The notes under the pieces were generated by a model. It was not told where the DNA came from. It did no database searches and was given only the letters and a program-made list of their open reading frames with translations. 64,000 nucleotides of DNA from positions 1 to 64,000 of the forward strand of contig JABLXA010000005.1 in the NCBI GenBank assembly GCA_013178415.1, written 5' to 3'. A program made the translations under genes and the position numbers. The number at the start of each line of letters is the position of its first letter. Positions within the stretch are counted from its first letter, which is position 1. The stretch is from Bacillota bacterium (lineage in GTDB: Bacteria > Bacillota > SHA-98 > Ch115). Shown here one piece after another: positions 46,486 to 56,231 of the stretch.

Positions 46486-47178
46486 TTACCTTCTGAGATC
46501 ATCAATAAATTCCCTGCATTCACACCTCTTTACCCTGCACCTCTCTGCATAGATGATATTCATCAAGGCGGATACTGCCTTTTCCTTATCATCATTAACA
46601 ATAACATAATCATAATCAAAAACCGCCTCGAGCTCCTCCCTGGCACAAGAAAGCCGGTGCCTTACGACCTCCTCAGTGTCAGAACCCCGCAAGATAAGCC
46701 TCTTTTCCAGCTCAGAGAGACTGGGAGGCAAAAGAAAGACGAAAACCGCGTCTTCCCATGTCTTCTTTATCTTCATCGCTCCCTGGATGTCTATGTCTAG
46801 TATGACATCCTGACCTGACGCCGTCATCTTTTCTATGTACTTCCTCGGGGTTCCATATCGATGCCCATATACGGTAGCCCATTCAAGAAAGTCCCCCGAT
46901 TTGACCCTCTGCTCGAACTCCTTCTCAGATAAAAAAAAGTAGTTCACACCATCAACCTCACCAGGACGGGGCGGCCGAGTGGAGGCAGAAATTGAATACC
47001 TCAAATCTGGCACTCTGCCGAGAACCTCACCTACGATCGTATTCTTGCCTGCCCCTGAGGGACCCGACAGCACTATCAAGAAACCGCGGCTCCGTCTGAG
47101 AACCAGTGGATTTGCCGGGGCTGGATCCGATCCCTGCCCAATATGAAAATCGCCGCTCATTCTACCCCGAATCTCCAT
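46486..47178 (-). CDS. gmk: Guanylate kinase
   Basis: 230 aa. P-loop GPSGAGKNT (residues about 39-47), the GMP-binding [20 protein letters not shown] and [16 protein letters not shown] are present. The N-terminus has about 30 extra residues; ATG 47160 is an alternative start, and the 5' end overlaps remA by 17 bp. It phosphorylates GMP to GDP. Confidence 0.95.
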   Translation of the reverse strand: MEIRGRMSGDFHIGQGSDPAPANPLVLRRSRGFLIVLSGPSGAGKNTIVGEVLGRVPDLRYSISASTRPPRPGEVDGVNYFFLSEKEFEQRVKSGDFLEWATVYGHRYGTPRKYIEKMTASGQDVILDIDIQGAMKIKKTWEDAVFVFLLPPSLSELEKRLILRGSDTEEVVRHRLSCAREELEAVFDYDYVIVNDDKEKAVSALMNIIYAERCRVKRCECREFIDDLRR

Positions 47179-47419
47179 CCTTTGAAGGAAGTCGGTGTGC
47201 CACTGTCTCCGGTTGGACAGCTGAGAGGATCACATGATTGGAATCAGTCAAAACCACGGCTCTGGTTCGCCGGCCATAAGTCGCGTCAATCAACATCCCG
47301 CGGTCACGCGCCTCCTGAATTATGCGCTTTATGGGGGCTGATTCTGGACTTACGATAGCTATAATTCTATTGGCTGCAACAATGTTGCCGAAACCTATAT
47401 TGACGAGTCTAATCTCCAT
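47162..47419 (-). CDS. remA: RemA-like DNA-binding regulator (DUF370)
   Basis: 85 aa from ATG 47419 after [46 protein letters not shown] and [18 protein letters not shown] define the family. In Bacillus RemA activates biofilm matrix genes and forms ring-like DNA-wrapping oligomers. It sits between yicC/mihF and gmk as ylzA does in Bacillus. Confidence 0.95.
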   Translation of the reverse strand: MEIRLVNIGFGNIVAANRIIAIVSPESAPIKRIIQEARDRGMLIDATYGRRTRAVVLTDSNHVILSAVQPETVAHRLPSKDGDSG

Positions 47420-47436
47420 TCCCGTCACCTCTCGAT

Positions 47437-47751
47437 CTACTTTGCCAGTCTTTTCAGGAGGGCTTCTCTTTGCCTGACCCCAAGGCCCTGGATTCGACGG
47501 GATTCATGAATTCCGACCTCAGCCATTATCCTACGGGTCTTCACCCTTCCAATCCCGGGCAGTGATTCGAGCAGGTATGTAACTCGCATACCTGAGATAA
47601 CATCATCATAGGGAGCACTGAGTATGGCCTGTAGAGAAAGCTCGCCATCTTTGAGACATTCTCGGATCCTGGCTCTTCTGGATCTCATCTCCTGAGCCTT
47701 TTTGAGACCCAATAGCTTTTGCTCAGAAGTCAAAACCGGCAGCGGCACCAT
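47437..47751 (-). CDS. mihF: Integration host factor, actinobacterial type (mIHF-like)
   Basis: 104 aa from ATG 47751, directly after [28 protein letters not shown], the helix-two-turn-helix-like [20 protein letters not shown] and [18 protein letters not shown] match the mIHF family of actinobacteria, where it binds and bends DNA and is essential in mycobacteria. In actinobacteria it is also encoded directly upstream of gmk. Here RemA lies between, giving two small DNA-binding proteins in a row. Confidence 0.85.
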   Translation of the reverse strand: MVPLPVLTSEQKLLGLKKAQEMRSRRARIRECLKDGELSLQAILSAPYDDVISGMRVTYLLESLPGIGRVKTRRIMAEVGIHESRRIQGLGVRQREALLKRLAK

Positions 47752-47762
47752 CAATCACCCCC

Positions 47763-48644
47763 TTATTCGATATTCTGTACCTGCTCCCGCATCTTCTCAA
47801 GCTCAGCCTTCACCTCGACTACTAGCTGGGCAATGGGCGCATCCAGGGACTTTGCCGCGATGGTATTGACCTCACGGTTGAGCTCCTGGAGCAGGAAGTC
47901 CATTTTCCTGCCGACAGGCTCCTTTAGATCCAAGACCTTCTTCAGTTCAAACAGATGGCTCCCCGAACGAACTAGTTCTTCCGTAATATTGCTCCTCTCC
48001 GCGAAAAGAGCGACCTCCATCGCCATCCTAGCCTCATCTAATGGCGTATCTCTGACAAGCTCAGCCATTCGCTGCTGTATTCTGACACGATAGGCCCCGA
48101 TGACCTCAGGCGCGCGTTCCGCGATTCTCTTTATAACTTGCTCGATCCTATCTATTCTATGTATGATATCTTCCTGCAGTCGCTTGCCCTCCGACATTCT
48201 CATTTCTATCATAATCTCTATAGCCTGCGCAAGACATTCCTTCACAGCGGGCCAGAGGATTTCCGTATCTATGGTTTCCGGTTCAATTGATACAATGCCC
48301 GGAATCGACATCAGGGCATCGACGGCGAGGTCAGCATCATCACGCCCGAGGAAAGCGGAAAGGTCTCTGAAGGCGTCAAGGTATGCTCGGGCCAACGCCT
48401 TGTTGACCCTGACAATTGCTGGGGCGCCAGCCGCATCCGAGATGGATATGAAGACTTCCACATGCCCGCGGGAAACCCGACGGGCTACTTCGGACCTGAT
48501 CTTTTCTTCAAGAGGGGCAAGTTCATGGGGAGCCTTTATACATATGTCTAGATAACGGTGATTCACCGATCGCACTTCCACTGCGATAGTCCGATCTTTG
48601 AGCGATAGATGAGCTGAACCGTAACCCGTCATACTAGAAAGCAT
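47763..48644 (-). CDS. yicC: YicC/YloC-family endoribonuclease
   Basis: 293 aa. MTGYGSAHLSLKDRTIAVEV and VRSVNHRYLDICIKAPHELA form the conserved N-terminal domain. The C-terminal DUF1732 has ELVRSGSHLFELKKVLDLKE and PVGRKMDFLLQELNREVNTI. YicC proteins are RNases affecting mRNA and small-RNA decay. It starts the yicC-mihF-remA-gmk-rpoZ chain. Confidence 0.94.
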   Translation of the reverse strand: MLSSMTGYGSAHLSLKDRTIAVEVRSVNHRYLDICIKAPHELAPLEEKIRSEVARRVSRGHVEVFISISDAAGAPAIVRVNKALARAYLDAFRDLSAFLGRDDADLAVDALMSIPGIVSIEPETIDTEILWPAVKECLAQAIEIMIEMRMSEGKRLQEDIIHRIDRIEQVIKRIAERAPEVIGAYRVRIQQRMAELVRDTPLDEARMAMEVALFAERSNITEELVRSGSHLFELKKVLDLKEPVGRKMDFLLQELNREVNTIAAKSLDAPIAQLVVEVKAELEKMREQVQNIE

Positions 48645-48800
48645 GCCATATCTTCACTCCCTGGCCACTATTCTACTACAATGAGTTCCGATGATACAAG
48701 TAGCTTAGAGAATCGGATACCCTGAAACTTCCGAAAACCCTACCCTGGATCTCTCCGCGGCCGAAGCTGTGAACGCGCGACTACGCGCGATTGGTAGAAA

Positions 48801-51626
48801 CTAGACCCTGACCATGGAAAAACGTCGGACAACTGCTCGTTTTATTTGCTGCGCTACAAGAGTGAGAGCGCCAGACCAACCCGAGAAGATGAAAATTATG
48901 ATCCAATCCAATATCTCAAGGGGACAGGTGTAGAAAAGCTTTTGCAGATAAGGGATATACATGACAACCAGCTGCATCGAAACTGATATCATGACAGCAC
49001 CGATAAGATAAGGATTGGATGTCAAGGATAGATCTCTAGGGACGTAGGCATCTGATCGGCAGTAGAAAACATAAAGCAGCTGTGAGAAGACCAAAGTAGC
49101 AAAGGTGGCAGTCCTGGCCCTCGTCAAATCGCCACCGGTCACAAAGAGTTCCAAGATGAACACCGCGATTGCGGATAGCCCTATAAAAGCACCTTGGGTC
49201 AAGATCTTGAGGCCAAGTCCCCTGGCGAAGATGCCCTCTTCGGGATCCCTGGGCGGTCTCAGCATAGTGGTTTTATCCTTGGGTTCAAGCCCCAAAGCAA
49301 TAGCAGGCAGACCATCTGTTACCAGGTTCATCCATAGGATCTGCGCGGGCACGAGAGGAATGGGAAGACCAAGAATTCCGCCAAGTATCATGGCAAGGAG
49401 CTCTCCTGTGTTGCATCCAAGCAAGTACCTTATGAACTTGCGTATGTTATCATATATGGCCCTACCCTCTTCAATGGCCGCTACAATGGTCGCATAATTA
49501 TCATCGGCTAATACCATGCTGGCCGCTTCCCTCGTGACATCAGTGCCGGAGAGCCCCATAGCTATTCCGATATCTGCCTCCCGTACAGCAGGCGCATCGT
49601 TGACGCCATCACCGGTTACGGCTACGATATGCCCTTTTCTTTTGAGGCTCTTCACGATGCGAAGTTTATGGTGGGGTGAAACACGTGCAAAAACTGAGAT
49701 CGACTCGACTCCCGTATCCAACGCTCTGTCAGACATTGCATCAAGAACTTCACCGGTTACGACTCTTTGCCCCGAGCTCAAGATCCCCAAAGATTGGGCG
49801 ACGTTCCTGGCGGTGCCCTCATGATCCCCAGTTATAATTACTGTGCTGATCCCTGCGAGGCTGGCAAGGGTGATAGAGCGTTTCACCTCATCCCTAGGAG
49901 GATCCTCCATTCCCATGACGCCGGTAAAGATCAGATCTGTTTCTATAAGAGATTCGTCCTCAAAGGAGGCGATCTCACCCTTCAATTCGCGATAGGCAAA
50001 TCCCAAGACCCGAAGCCCTTTTCTAGCCAATCTATCACATGCATCAGCGATCTCTCGCTTCCTATCGTTCGTGAGAGGGAATACCTTTGGAAGGCTGCCT
50101 GGCCTACTTACAAGAACCGAACCGGATAACCTCAACAGGACATCCGGTGCACCTTTCACGAAGGCGATCGGCCCGGATTTCCCTTTCACAATGACGGTCA
50201 TGCGTTTCCTTTCCGACTCAAAAGGTATCTCATGGAGCCAGGGCTGGGAGAGAGAAAGCTCCTCCTGCCAAAGTCCAGCTTTGGCCCCGGCTACCACCAA
50301 AGCCCCTTCTGTCGGATCTCCTATGATACTCCAGGTTCCTTTCCCATGGCTTCGAGTACGGATTCGTATATTATCTCGCATGGCCCCCTTTCGCCCAGAT
50401 CCTCTCCAAGACGGACCAATAACTATGCCATCCCTTGCCAGCTTTGCATTGTTGCATCTCACTCCGATCTCCAGGAGCAGTCTCAGATGTGAATCATCAA
50501 TGGGATCGATGACCCTACCCCCTTCCCAGAATTCCCCCTTTGGATCATAGCCTGTTCCTGTAACTTGAATCTCCCTGCCGGGGAGGTAGATTTCCGTCAC
50601 AGTCATTTCATTCTTTGTCAGAGTCCCAGTTTTATCCGAACAGATCACCGTCGTGCAACCTAATGTCTCGACGCTCGCTAGTTTTCTCATTATCGCCTTA
50701 CGTCTGGCCATCCTTTCAACTCCAAGGGCGAGACAGATGGTAACTATGGCAGGCAACCCTTCGGGAATCGCCGCGACCGCCAGTGTGACTCCGGCGAGGA
50801 GCATAGGCAGGAGGCTCTCGCCCCGGAGAACGCCCAGAAGCACAATGACAGCGCACAATGCCAGGCAGATGAAGACCAGATGTTTACCAAGCTCACTTAA
50901 TCGACGCTGGAGCGGGGTCTCCTCACTTCTGATCGACTGAATGAGCCCGGCTATCTTCCCCATCTCCGTAGCCATTCCAGTTGCAACGACTATCCCCTGC
51001 CCTCTTCCCCTGGTGACACGGGTACCCATATATACCATGTTTCTACGATCCCCCAGCTGGGAAGATGGTGGCAACATGTCAAGGGCCCGCTTCTTTACGG
51101 GGATGGACTCTCCCGTGAGAGTGGATTCCTCCACCTCAAGACTTACTGCTTCTATGATTCGCGCATCAGCCGCGATTCTGTCACCGGCTTCGAAAACTAA
51201 TATGTCCCCCACCGCGACCTCTCTTGCGGGAACTTGTTGAATACGACCATCGCGTTTTACATGACATGTGGGCGCGGCAAGCTCCTTGAGGGCCTGCATG
51301 GTCCTTTCAGCCTTCCGCTCCTGTATGAAACCCAGGATACCATTCAGGAGAACTATGGCGATGATAGTCATGGCATCAGTCAGCTCCCCAAGGTATCCCG
51401 AGATCAGCGCACTCGCAATGAGGACCAGGATCATGAAATCAGTAAACTGCATGATGAATTCTTTGATTGCAGAGGTCCGCCTTACCTCTTTTAATGTATT
51501 AGGCCCATTATGCGCGATGCGCCTGTGCGCGTCTCTCGTTCCTAGGCCCTTAGAAATGCTTGTCTTTGTGATCTTTTCTATATCAGCGATTCTCATCGAA
51601 TGCCATGGCTTCTGGGACTGAGCCAA
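48801..51626 (-). CDS. Calcium-transporting P-type ATPase (P2A, YloB/SERCA-like)
   Basis: About 941 aa from TTG 51626, four bases after GGGGGTGA; the longer frame to 51857 would cross the divergent rqcH start. KPWHSMRIADIEKI and the cation ATPase N domain come first. Phosphorylation motif is CSDKTGTLTKNEMT, hinge is VTGDGVNDAPAVREADIGIA, the actuator has TLTGES. Ion-site residues of M4 (IPEGLPAI) and M6 (MNLVTDGLPAIALGLEP) match Ca2+ pumps. Ten membrane helices are expected. In Bacillus the homologue YloB loads Ca2+ during sporulation. Confidence 0.92.
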   Translation of the reverse strand: MAQSQKPWHSMRIADIEKITKTSISKGLGTRDAHRRIAHNGPNTLKEVRRTSAIKEFIMQFTDFMILVLIASALISGYLGELTDAMTIIAIVLLNGILGFIQERKAERTMQALKELAAPTCHVKRDGRIQQVPAREVAVGDILVFEAGDRIAADARIIEAVSLEVEESTLTGESIPVKKRALDMLPPSSQLGDRRNMVYMGTRVTRGRGQGIVVATGMATEMGKIAGLIQSIRSEETPLQRRLSELGKHLVFICLALCAVIVLLGVLRGESLLPMLLAGVTLAVAAIPEGLPAIVTICLALGVERMARRKAIMRKLASVETLGCTTVICSDKTGTLTKNEMTVTEIYLPGREIQVTGTGYDPKGEFWEGGRVIDPIDDSHLRLLLEIGVRCNNAKLARDGIVIGPSWRGSGRKGAMRDNIRIRTRSHGKGTWSIIGDPTEGALVVAGAKAGLWQEELSLSQPWLHEIPFESERKRMTVIVKGKSGPIAFVKGAPDVLLRLSGSVLVSRPGSLPKVFPLTNDRKREIADACDRLARKGLRVLGFAYRELKGEIASFEDESLIETDLIFTGVMGMEDPPRDEVKRSITLASLAGISTVIITGDHEGTARNVAQSLGILSSGQRVVTGEVLDAMSDRALDTGVESISVFARVSPHHKLRIVKSLKRKGHIVAVTGDGVNDAPAVREADIGIAMGLSGTDVTREAASMVLADDNYATIVAAIEEGRAIYDNIRKFIRYLLGCNTGELLAMILGGILGLPIPLVPAQILWMNLVTDGLPAIALGLEPKDKTTMLRPPRDPEEGIFARGLGLKILTQGAFIGLSAIAVFILELFVTGGDLTRARTATFATLVFSQLLYVFYCRSDAYVPRDLSLTSNPYLIGAVMISVSMQLVVMYIPYLQKLFYTCPLEILDWIIIFIFSGWSGALTLVAQQIKRAVVRRFSMVRV

Positions 51627-51708
51627 GAGATCACCCCCGCAGAGGTTTTGTCCTGTATGAATCCTATGCCAGCGCAACTTGTGGTATACTTTCCATGAGG
51701 TGATTTCC

Positions 51709-53496
51709 GTGTCTTTTGACGGGGTCATGATGAGAGCAATAAGAAATGAACTAGGCAATTTTATCGTTGGATCTCGCGTAGATCGGGTGGACCAACCTTC
51801 GAAATATGAGGTAATGCTCACCCTTCGAAGTCCCCGTGAGAAGCGTTTGCTTTTCATCTCTTCGATAGACGGTCTTGCGAGAATTCATCTTTCTCAGATA
51901 CCAAAAGAAAGGCCAGCAGAACCTCCGGCATTTTGTATGTTGCTGAGAAAGCATCTAGAGGGCGGCGAAATAATGGATGTAAGTCAGGAAGACACGGATA
52001 GGATACTCAGGATCACCATCTCTTCACCCCTGGAAGAGGAACGCAAGCCCACCGTCATTGTGGCGGAGCTCACCGGGAAACACAGCAACATAATTCTCCT
52101 CGACAGGAATTCTAGCACGATCCTGGGCGCCATAAAGCCCACCCCGCCACAGGTGGAGACCAGGCGCTTGATACTGCCGGGGGAGCCATACACCTCGCTG
52201 CCTGTAGCCAGCAAATTGGATCCCACAACAGCAGACGAAAATGATTTTTGGGACGCGCTGGAGGAAGGCCGGGAGACGGGAATTCGTTCCCCGAAGGAGT
52301 TTCTCCTCAGGACATACCAGGGTTTTGGTCCGACGATATGCAGGGAGATCTGCCATAGAGCCTCTATCTCTGCCGACGCCAGATTATCCGGCCTTTGCCG
52401 GGAAGATGGCGTAAGGTTGTTTCTTGCCCTGGCCGAGATCATATCCATAGTCAAAGATGCGAATTTCATCCCTACGCTATACACGAATGATGAGACAGGA
52501 GAAATCATTGATTTCTCCTGGACAGAATTGAGAATGTTCAGGTCAATGGAGACTATTTCTCGCAAGGACTTCCCAAGCTTTGGAGAACTCCTCGACTATG
52601 TCTTTGGGCGGCTGGACGAGGAAAAGGAAATCGAAAACCTGCGGGCGACCCTGGCGAGGGTTGTGCGGGAAAACCTGGCGAGAGTGGAGAAAAAGATCGA
52701 GGCACGAGAGGAATCATTGAGGAAATCGGAGAAGGCTGAAGATTATAGGATCGCTGGCGAACTCATTCTTGCTAATCTTCACGCCATACCCGCCGGGGCA
52801 GAGGAAGTTACTCTCCCGAACTACTATGACCCACAGGGCGCTCCTGTGACTATAAAACTCGACCCTCGTGTAGCCCCGGCCCGATGTGCCCAGAGCTATT
52901 TCAACCAGTATCGGAAAGCCAAGAACGGCATGGAAGTGACTTCTAAACTTCTCGATGAGGCAAAGGAGGAAAGAGACTATTTGGAACAGGTCTCCCTCAC
53001 CATATCTGAGGCCGATTCCCGAGAAGTGCTGGAGGAGATCAAACAGGAGCTCATTGATTCTGAGTATATACGTCCCAGGCGCCATAGCGGCCATTCAAAA
53101 AGTGATAGAATGCGGGCTCCCAGGAATAAGGGGGAAATGGCCGATCCGCTGGAATTTCAGGCGCCAGACGGTACAAGGATACTTGTTGGCCGTAATAATG
53201 TCCAGAATGATCGTCTCACCATGAAAATCGCAAGACCAGATGATATCTGGCTCCATGCCCATCAGATACCAGGGGCGCACGTGATCGTCATAGCTGACGA
53301 TCGAGGCGAGGTTTCAGAAGAAGCGCTCCTCATGGGCGCTCGGCTCGCCGCTAGGTTCAGCAAGGCGAAGATGTCGGAAAAAGTCCCTGTAGACTTTACA
53401 AAAAGGCGATTTGTAAAAAAACCAAAATCCGCACGGCCCGGCATGGTCATATATAGAAATGAAAACACGATCCTGGTGGAGCCTCTAGAACAATAA
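51709..53496 (+). CDS. rqcH: Rqc2-homologue ribosome quality-control factor RqcH (NFACT protein)
   Basis: 595 aa from GTG 51709, six bases after GAGGTG; a TTG at 51679 in frame is less likely. The NFACT-N domain (SFDGVMMRAIRNELGNFIVG), a long charged coiled-coil (about residues 280-460) and the C-terminal NFACT-R domain with DIWLHAHQIPGAHVIV are clear. RqcH binds stalled 50S subunits with peptidyl-tRNA and adds C-terminal Ala tails. Older names are fibronectin-binding protein or YloA. It is divergent from the Ca2+-ATPase gene, whereas yloA-yloB are co-directional in Bacillus. Confidence 0.95.
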   Translation: MSFDGVMMRAIRNELGNFIVGSRVDRVDQPSKYEVMLTLRSPREKRLLFISSIDGLARIHLSQIPKERPAEPPAFCMLLRKHLEGGEIMDVSQEDTDRILRITISSPLEEERKPTVIVAELTGKHSNIILLDRNSSTILGAIKPTPPQVETRRLILPGEPYTSLPVASKLDPTTADENDFWDALEEGRETGIRSPKEFLLRTYQGFGPTICREICHRASISADARLSGLCREDGVRLFLALAEIISIVKDANFIPTLYTNDETGEIIDFSWTELRMFRSMETISRKDFPSFGELLDYVFGRLDEEKEIENLRATLARVVRENLARVEKKIEAREESLRKSEKAEDYRIAGELILANLHAIPAGAEEVTLPNYYDPQGAPVTIKLDPRVAPARCAQSYFNQYRKAKNGMEVTSKLLDEAKEERDYLEQVSLTISEADSREVLEEIKQELIDSEYIRPRRHSGHSKSDRMRAPRNKGEMADPLEFQAPDGTRILVGRNNVQNDRLTMKIARPDDIWLHAHQIPGAHVIVIADDRGEVSEEALLMGARLAARFSKAKMSEKVPVDFTKRRFVKKPKSARPGMVIYRNENTILVEPLEQ

Positions 53497-53606
53497 CACC
53501 CGGAACAACCGATTGCGTCAAGGCCCTACCGCCGCGGCGGCAGCATCCAGGCAAATTCGGAAACGCTTTTGCATAGTGATGATAGAGGGTATCATGGCAT
53601 GTTTTC

Positions 53607-54617
53607 ATGGGAAGGAGCAGAGGCATACCGCCAGCCGATATGATGAGAATCAGGGCAAAAATGTCTATTCTCTCTTTCGTGGCATTGCTATTCCTACTAT
53701 CCGCGGCGCCGGCCGATTCATTCGCGAATGCTGTGGAAGCCCTCAGTTACGCACATTTCAGGCCTTGTCCGTTTAGATGCGAAGTGGAAAGAACTCTTGT
53801 CCCCAAATCCCCGCCCATGTCAGGAAGTGATGTAGCTGACCTGCAGCTGAGACTCCAGCAATTGGGCATATTCAAGGGCAAAATCGATGGAATCTATGGG
53901 GCATCCACAGTATCAGCTGTCAAACTCTTTCAGAGACGAAGTGGCCTTAGGGAGAATGGAATAGTTGATAATGGTATGTGGGCGAGGCTGGCGGCCGGAG
54001 TTTTAGCCACTTCTGGCCCGCCTTCACCCAAGCCCGAGGGGAAGATAAGGCTTGTGGTAAATCTCGATAGACTGACCCTCGTGGTCTATGCAGACGACCG
54101 TCCATATAAAACTTACCCGATTGCCATTGGGCGCTGGGATACCCCCACCCAGATAGGAGAATTCGTCATAATCGACAAAGGGGTCAACCCCGGGGGGCCG
54201 TTTGGATCACGCTGGATCGGACTCAATGTGCCATGGGGAGCATATGGTATCCATGGCACAGACAGGCCGTGGACGATCGGTTATTCGGCAAGCGCGGGGT
54301 GTATACGAATGTTCAACCAGGATGTGGAGGAGCTCTTTGAATGGGTGGACATCGGCACTAGGGTGATCATTCAGGGAAGCGAAGGTGAGTATCAATTAGT
54401 GACAGAGGTAGAAAGACCTCTCAAGGAGGGAGATACCGGGAAAGATGTCCGGTTCGTCCAGTGGCGGCTTCGGGAAGCAGGCTTTGATCCAGGCCCTCTC
54501 GATGGATGGTTCGGGGACGCCATGAAACAGGCTGTGATGAACTTGCAGAAGTTTTATGGCCTCCCTATAACAGGCATCATCGGTAAGGATGAATTGTACG
54601 TTCTTTCTATCATCTAG
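53607..54617 (+). CDS. Secreted L,D-transpeptidase with two peptidoglycan-binding domains
   Basis: 336 aa (325 if ATG 53640 is used; neither start has a well-placed ribosome site). Signal peptide: RIRAKMSILSFVALLFLLSA then APADSFA. Residues about 73-130 form a PG_binding_1 domain (DVADLQLRLQQLGIFKGKID). Residues about 145-255 are a YkuD domain with the active site in GIHGTDRPWTIGYSASAGC and the IRM that follows. A second PG_binding_1 domain ends the protein. It forms 3-3 cross-links or anchors proteins in the wall, possibly in the spore or cell envelope. Confidence 0.92.
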   Translation: MGRSRGIPPADMMRIRAKMSILSFVALLFLLSAAPADSFANAVEALSYAHFRPCPFRCEVERTLVPKSPPMSGSDVADLQLRLQQLGIFKGKIDGIYGASTVSAVKLFQRRSGLRENGIVDNGMWARLAAGVLATSGPPSPKPEGKIRLVVNLDRLTLVVYADDRPYKTYPIAIGRWDTPTQIGEFVIIDKGVNPGGPFGSRWIGLNVPWGAYGIHGTDRPWTIGYSASAGCIRMFNQDVEELFEWVDIGTRVIIQGSEGEYQLVTEVERPLKEGDTGKDVRFVQWRLREAGFDPGPLDGWFGDAMKQAVMNLQKFYGLPITGIIGKDELYVLSII

Positions 54618-54728
54618 GAGACATATTATTGGGATGAGATCGCTCCCCAACCTATCCCGTGGTGAGGAGCGCTCATTTCCATCACCGCGGACCATTGCGT
54701 CGTTCGGCACGGGAGGCAGAATAAAACC

Positions 54729-56231
54729 TTGAGTCTCAAGAGAATTCTCATCTTAAGGATGAAAGCGCTGATTGTCTTCGCCGCGACCTTGATGGTCGCC
54801 CTTTCAGCTCTGGCGCTTTTCTTTTGGAGATCCTATGACCTCATCCCCGAAGGCCGATTCCACCCCTGGGGCCTCTATTACCAGGCCAGAGGACTTCCTG
54901 TCCATCCCTTTGTGCCTGTGGACGAGGAACATCCTATAGCCCTAGAAGTCTGGAGCAGTGACCTTCCCATAAGACGTTCTCATGAACTCTCATATGCCGA
55001 ATCCTTTCAAAAAGTGGCTACCATGTTCCAAAACAAGCATTTCAATGCCAAGATCAAATGCCAGCTCTTTCCTTTCCATGATGATATGGTCGCCCTGGTG
55101 AAGGCCAGGCTTGGGGAGAACTCCTGGCCGGATATATGTATCAGCCCATTTGACCCTGAATTGATAGATCCACAAAGGTCTGTGCCACTCACGGCGTTTT
55201 TCCCCCGATTCCCGGTTGATGAAGCGATATCATACGACCCACTGGCGCTCGGAGCGGTGACTTTCGACAGGCAAATATGGGCTTGGCCGATGTGGTTTGA
55301 AGTTCCCTGTCTCATCGGGAATGTGAAGATGTTAAGGGAGATCGGACTAGATGCCCACAGAATAGTTGAATCAGGCTGGTCCTGGGATGAATTCATAGCC
55401 ATGGGAATGAAGATGCGGGGAAAGCAAGAAGAAGGTGTTGGAGTAAAGCCACCTCGAATTGTATCCCTGGCCCTCAACAGCCGGGACCCGGACTACGCAA
55501 AATGCCTCCTTGCAACGAGATTCCCCGCTGGGCTGGTCATGCCTGACGGCAAGCCTGGGTGGACGATGCAAGGGCTGGAGGAATTGGCGAATTTCCTTGC
55601 CTCCTTGCGAGACCAGGGGCGTATATTCGTGCCGCAAGGAAACGCGCCCGACGGGATCATTAGCCTTTTCTGGGAGGGACGCGCCATCACCATTGGGCCT
55701 GCATGGTCGGGCTTGATGAGACACGTGAAGGCCAGGTACAAGCAGAAGAAATCAGAAAGCATACAAACGATATTCCTGCCAATTCCGCACTATCCGGGCA
55801 TCCCATACCAACTCCCCCTGAGGGTCACGGCCGCCATGGTGTATATGAAGAGAACAAGCGACTGGAAGGAAAGGGCCAGACTCGCTGTGGAATTTATTCA
55901 AGAACTCTCAAGAAACGAGACCATTTGGGTTGCGGCAAAATTAAATACAGTGCCCGTCAAGTTCTCAGATAGGCCGGGCTGGCAGGAAGCCATCTCCCTA
56001 TCATACGAAGAAAATGCGCTCCTCGCCGCCAGCACAAGAGCGCCGCGAGCCGAACACTCAGCCTCAGCGCCTGATATTAGCGGCACAAGGACCGCTAGAC
56101 TTCTCGAGAAGGATATACTCAACCATGTAGTCATTCCTTCCCTCGAGAAATTCTGGACCGGAGCCCTTTCCGCGCAAAAACTCGCTGCTATCATTGATGA
56201 GGAAGCAAGAAAGATGCTCGAATCAAGATAG
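54729..56231 (+). CDS. Membrane-anchored extracellular solute-binding protein (ABC family 1)
   Basis: 500 aa from TTG 54729 (or 490 from ATG 54759). One N-terminal hydrophobic helix (KALIVFAATLMVALSALALF) without a lipobox Cys suggests an uncleaved anchor. The body resembles sugar-binding lipoproteins: WAWPMWFEVPCLIGNVKMLR, ESGWSWDEFIAMGMKM and AITIGPAWSGLM. No permease or ATPase genes are adjacent, so it may act with a transporter encoded elsewhere or as a sensor. It lies 111 bp after the L,D-transpeptidase and converges on purD, overlapping it by 9 bp. Confidence 0.8.
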   Translation: MSLKRILILRMKALIVFAATLMVALSALALFFWRSYDLIPEGRFHPWGLYYQARGLPVHPFVPVDEEHPIALEVWSSDLPIRRSHELSYAESFQKVATMFQNKHFNAKIKCQLFPFHDDMVALVKARLGENSWPDICISPFDPELIDPQRSVPLTAFFPRFPVDEAISYDPLALGAVTFDRQIWAWPMWFEVPCLIGNVKMLREIGLDAHRIVESGWSWDEFIAMGMKMRGKQEEGVGVKPPRIVSLALNSRDPDYAKCLLATRFPAGLVMPDGKPGWTMQGLEELANFLASLRDQGRIFVPQGNAPDGIISLFWEGRAITIGPAWSGLMRHVKARYKQKKSESIQTIFLPIPHYPGIPYQLPLRVTAAMVYMKRTSDWKERARLAVEFIQELSRNETIWVAAKLNTVPVKFSDRPGWQEAISLSYEENALLAASTRAPRAEHSASAPDISGTRTARLLEKDILNHVVIPSLEKFWTGALSAQKLAAIIDEEARKMLESR

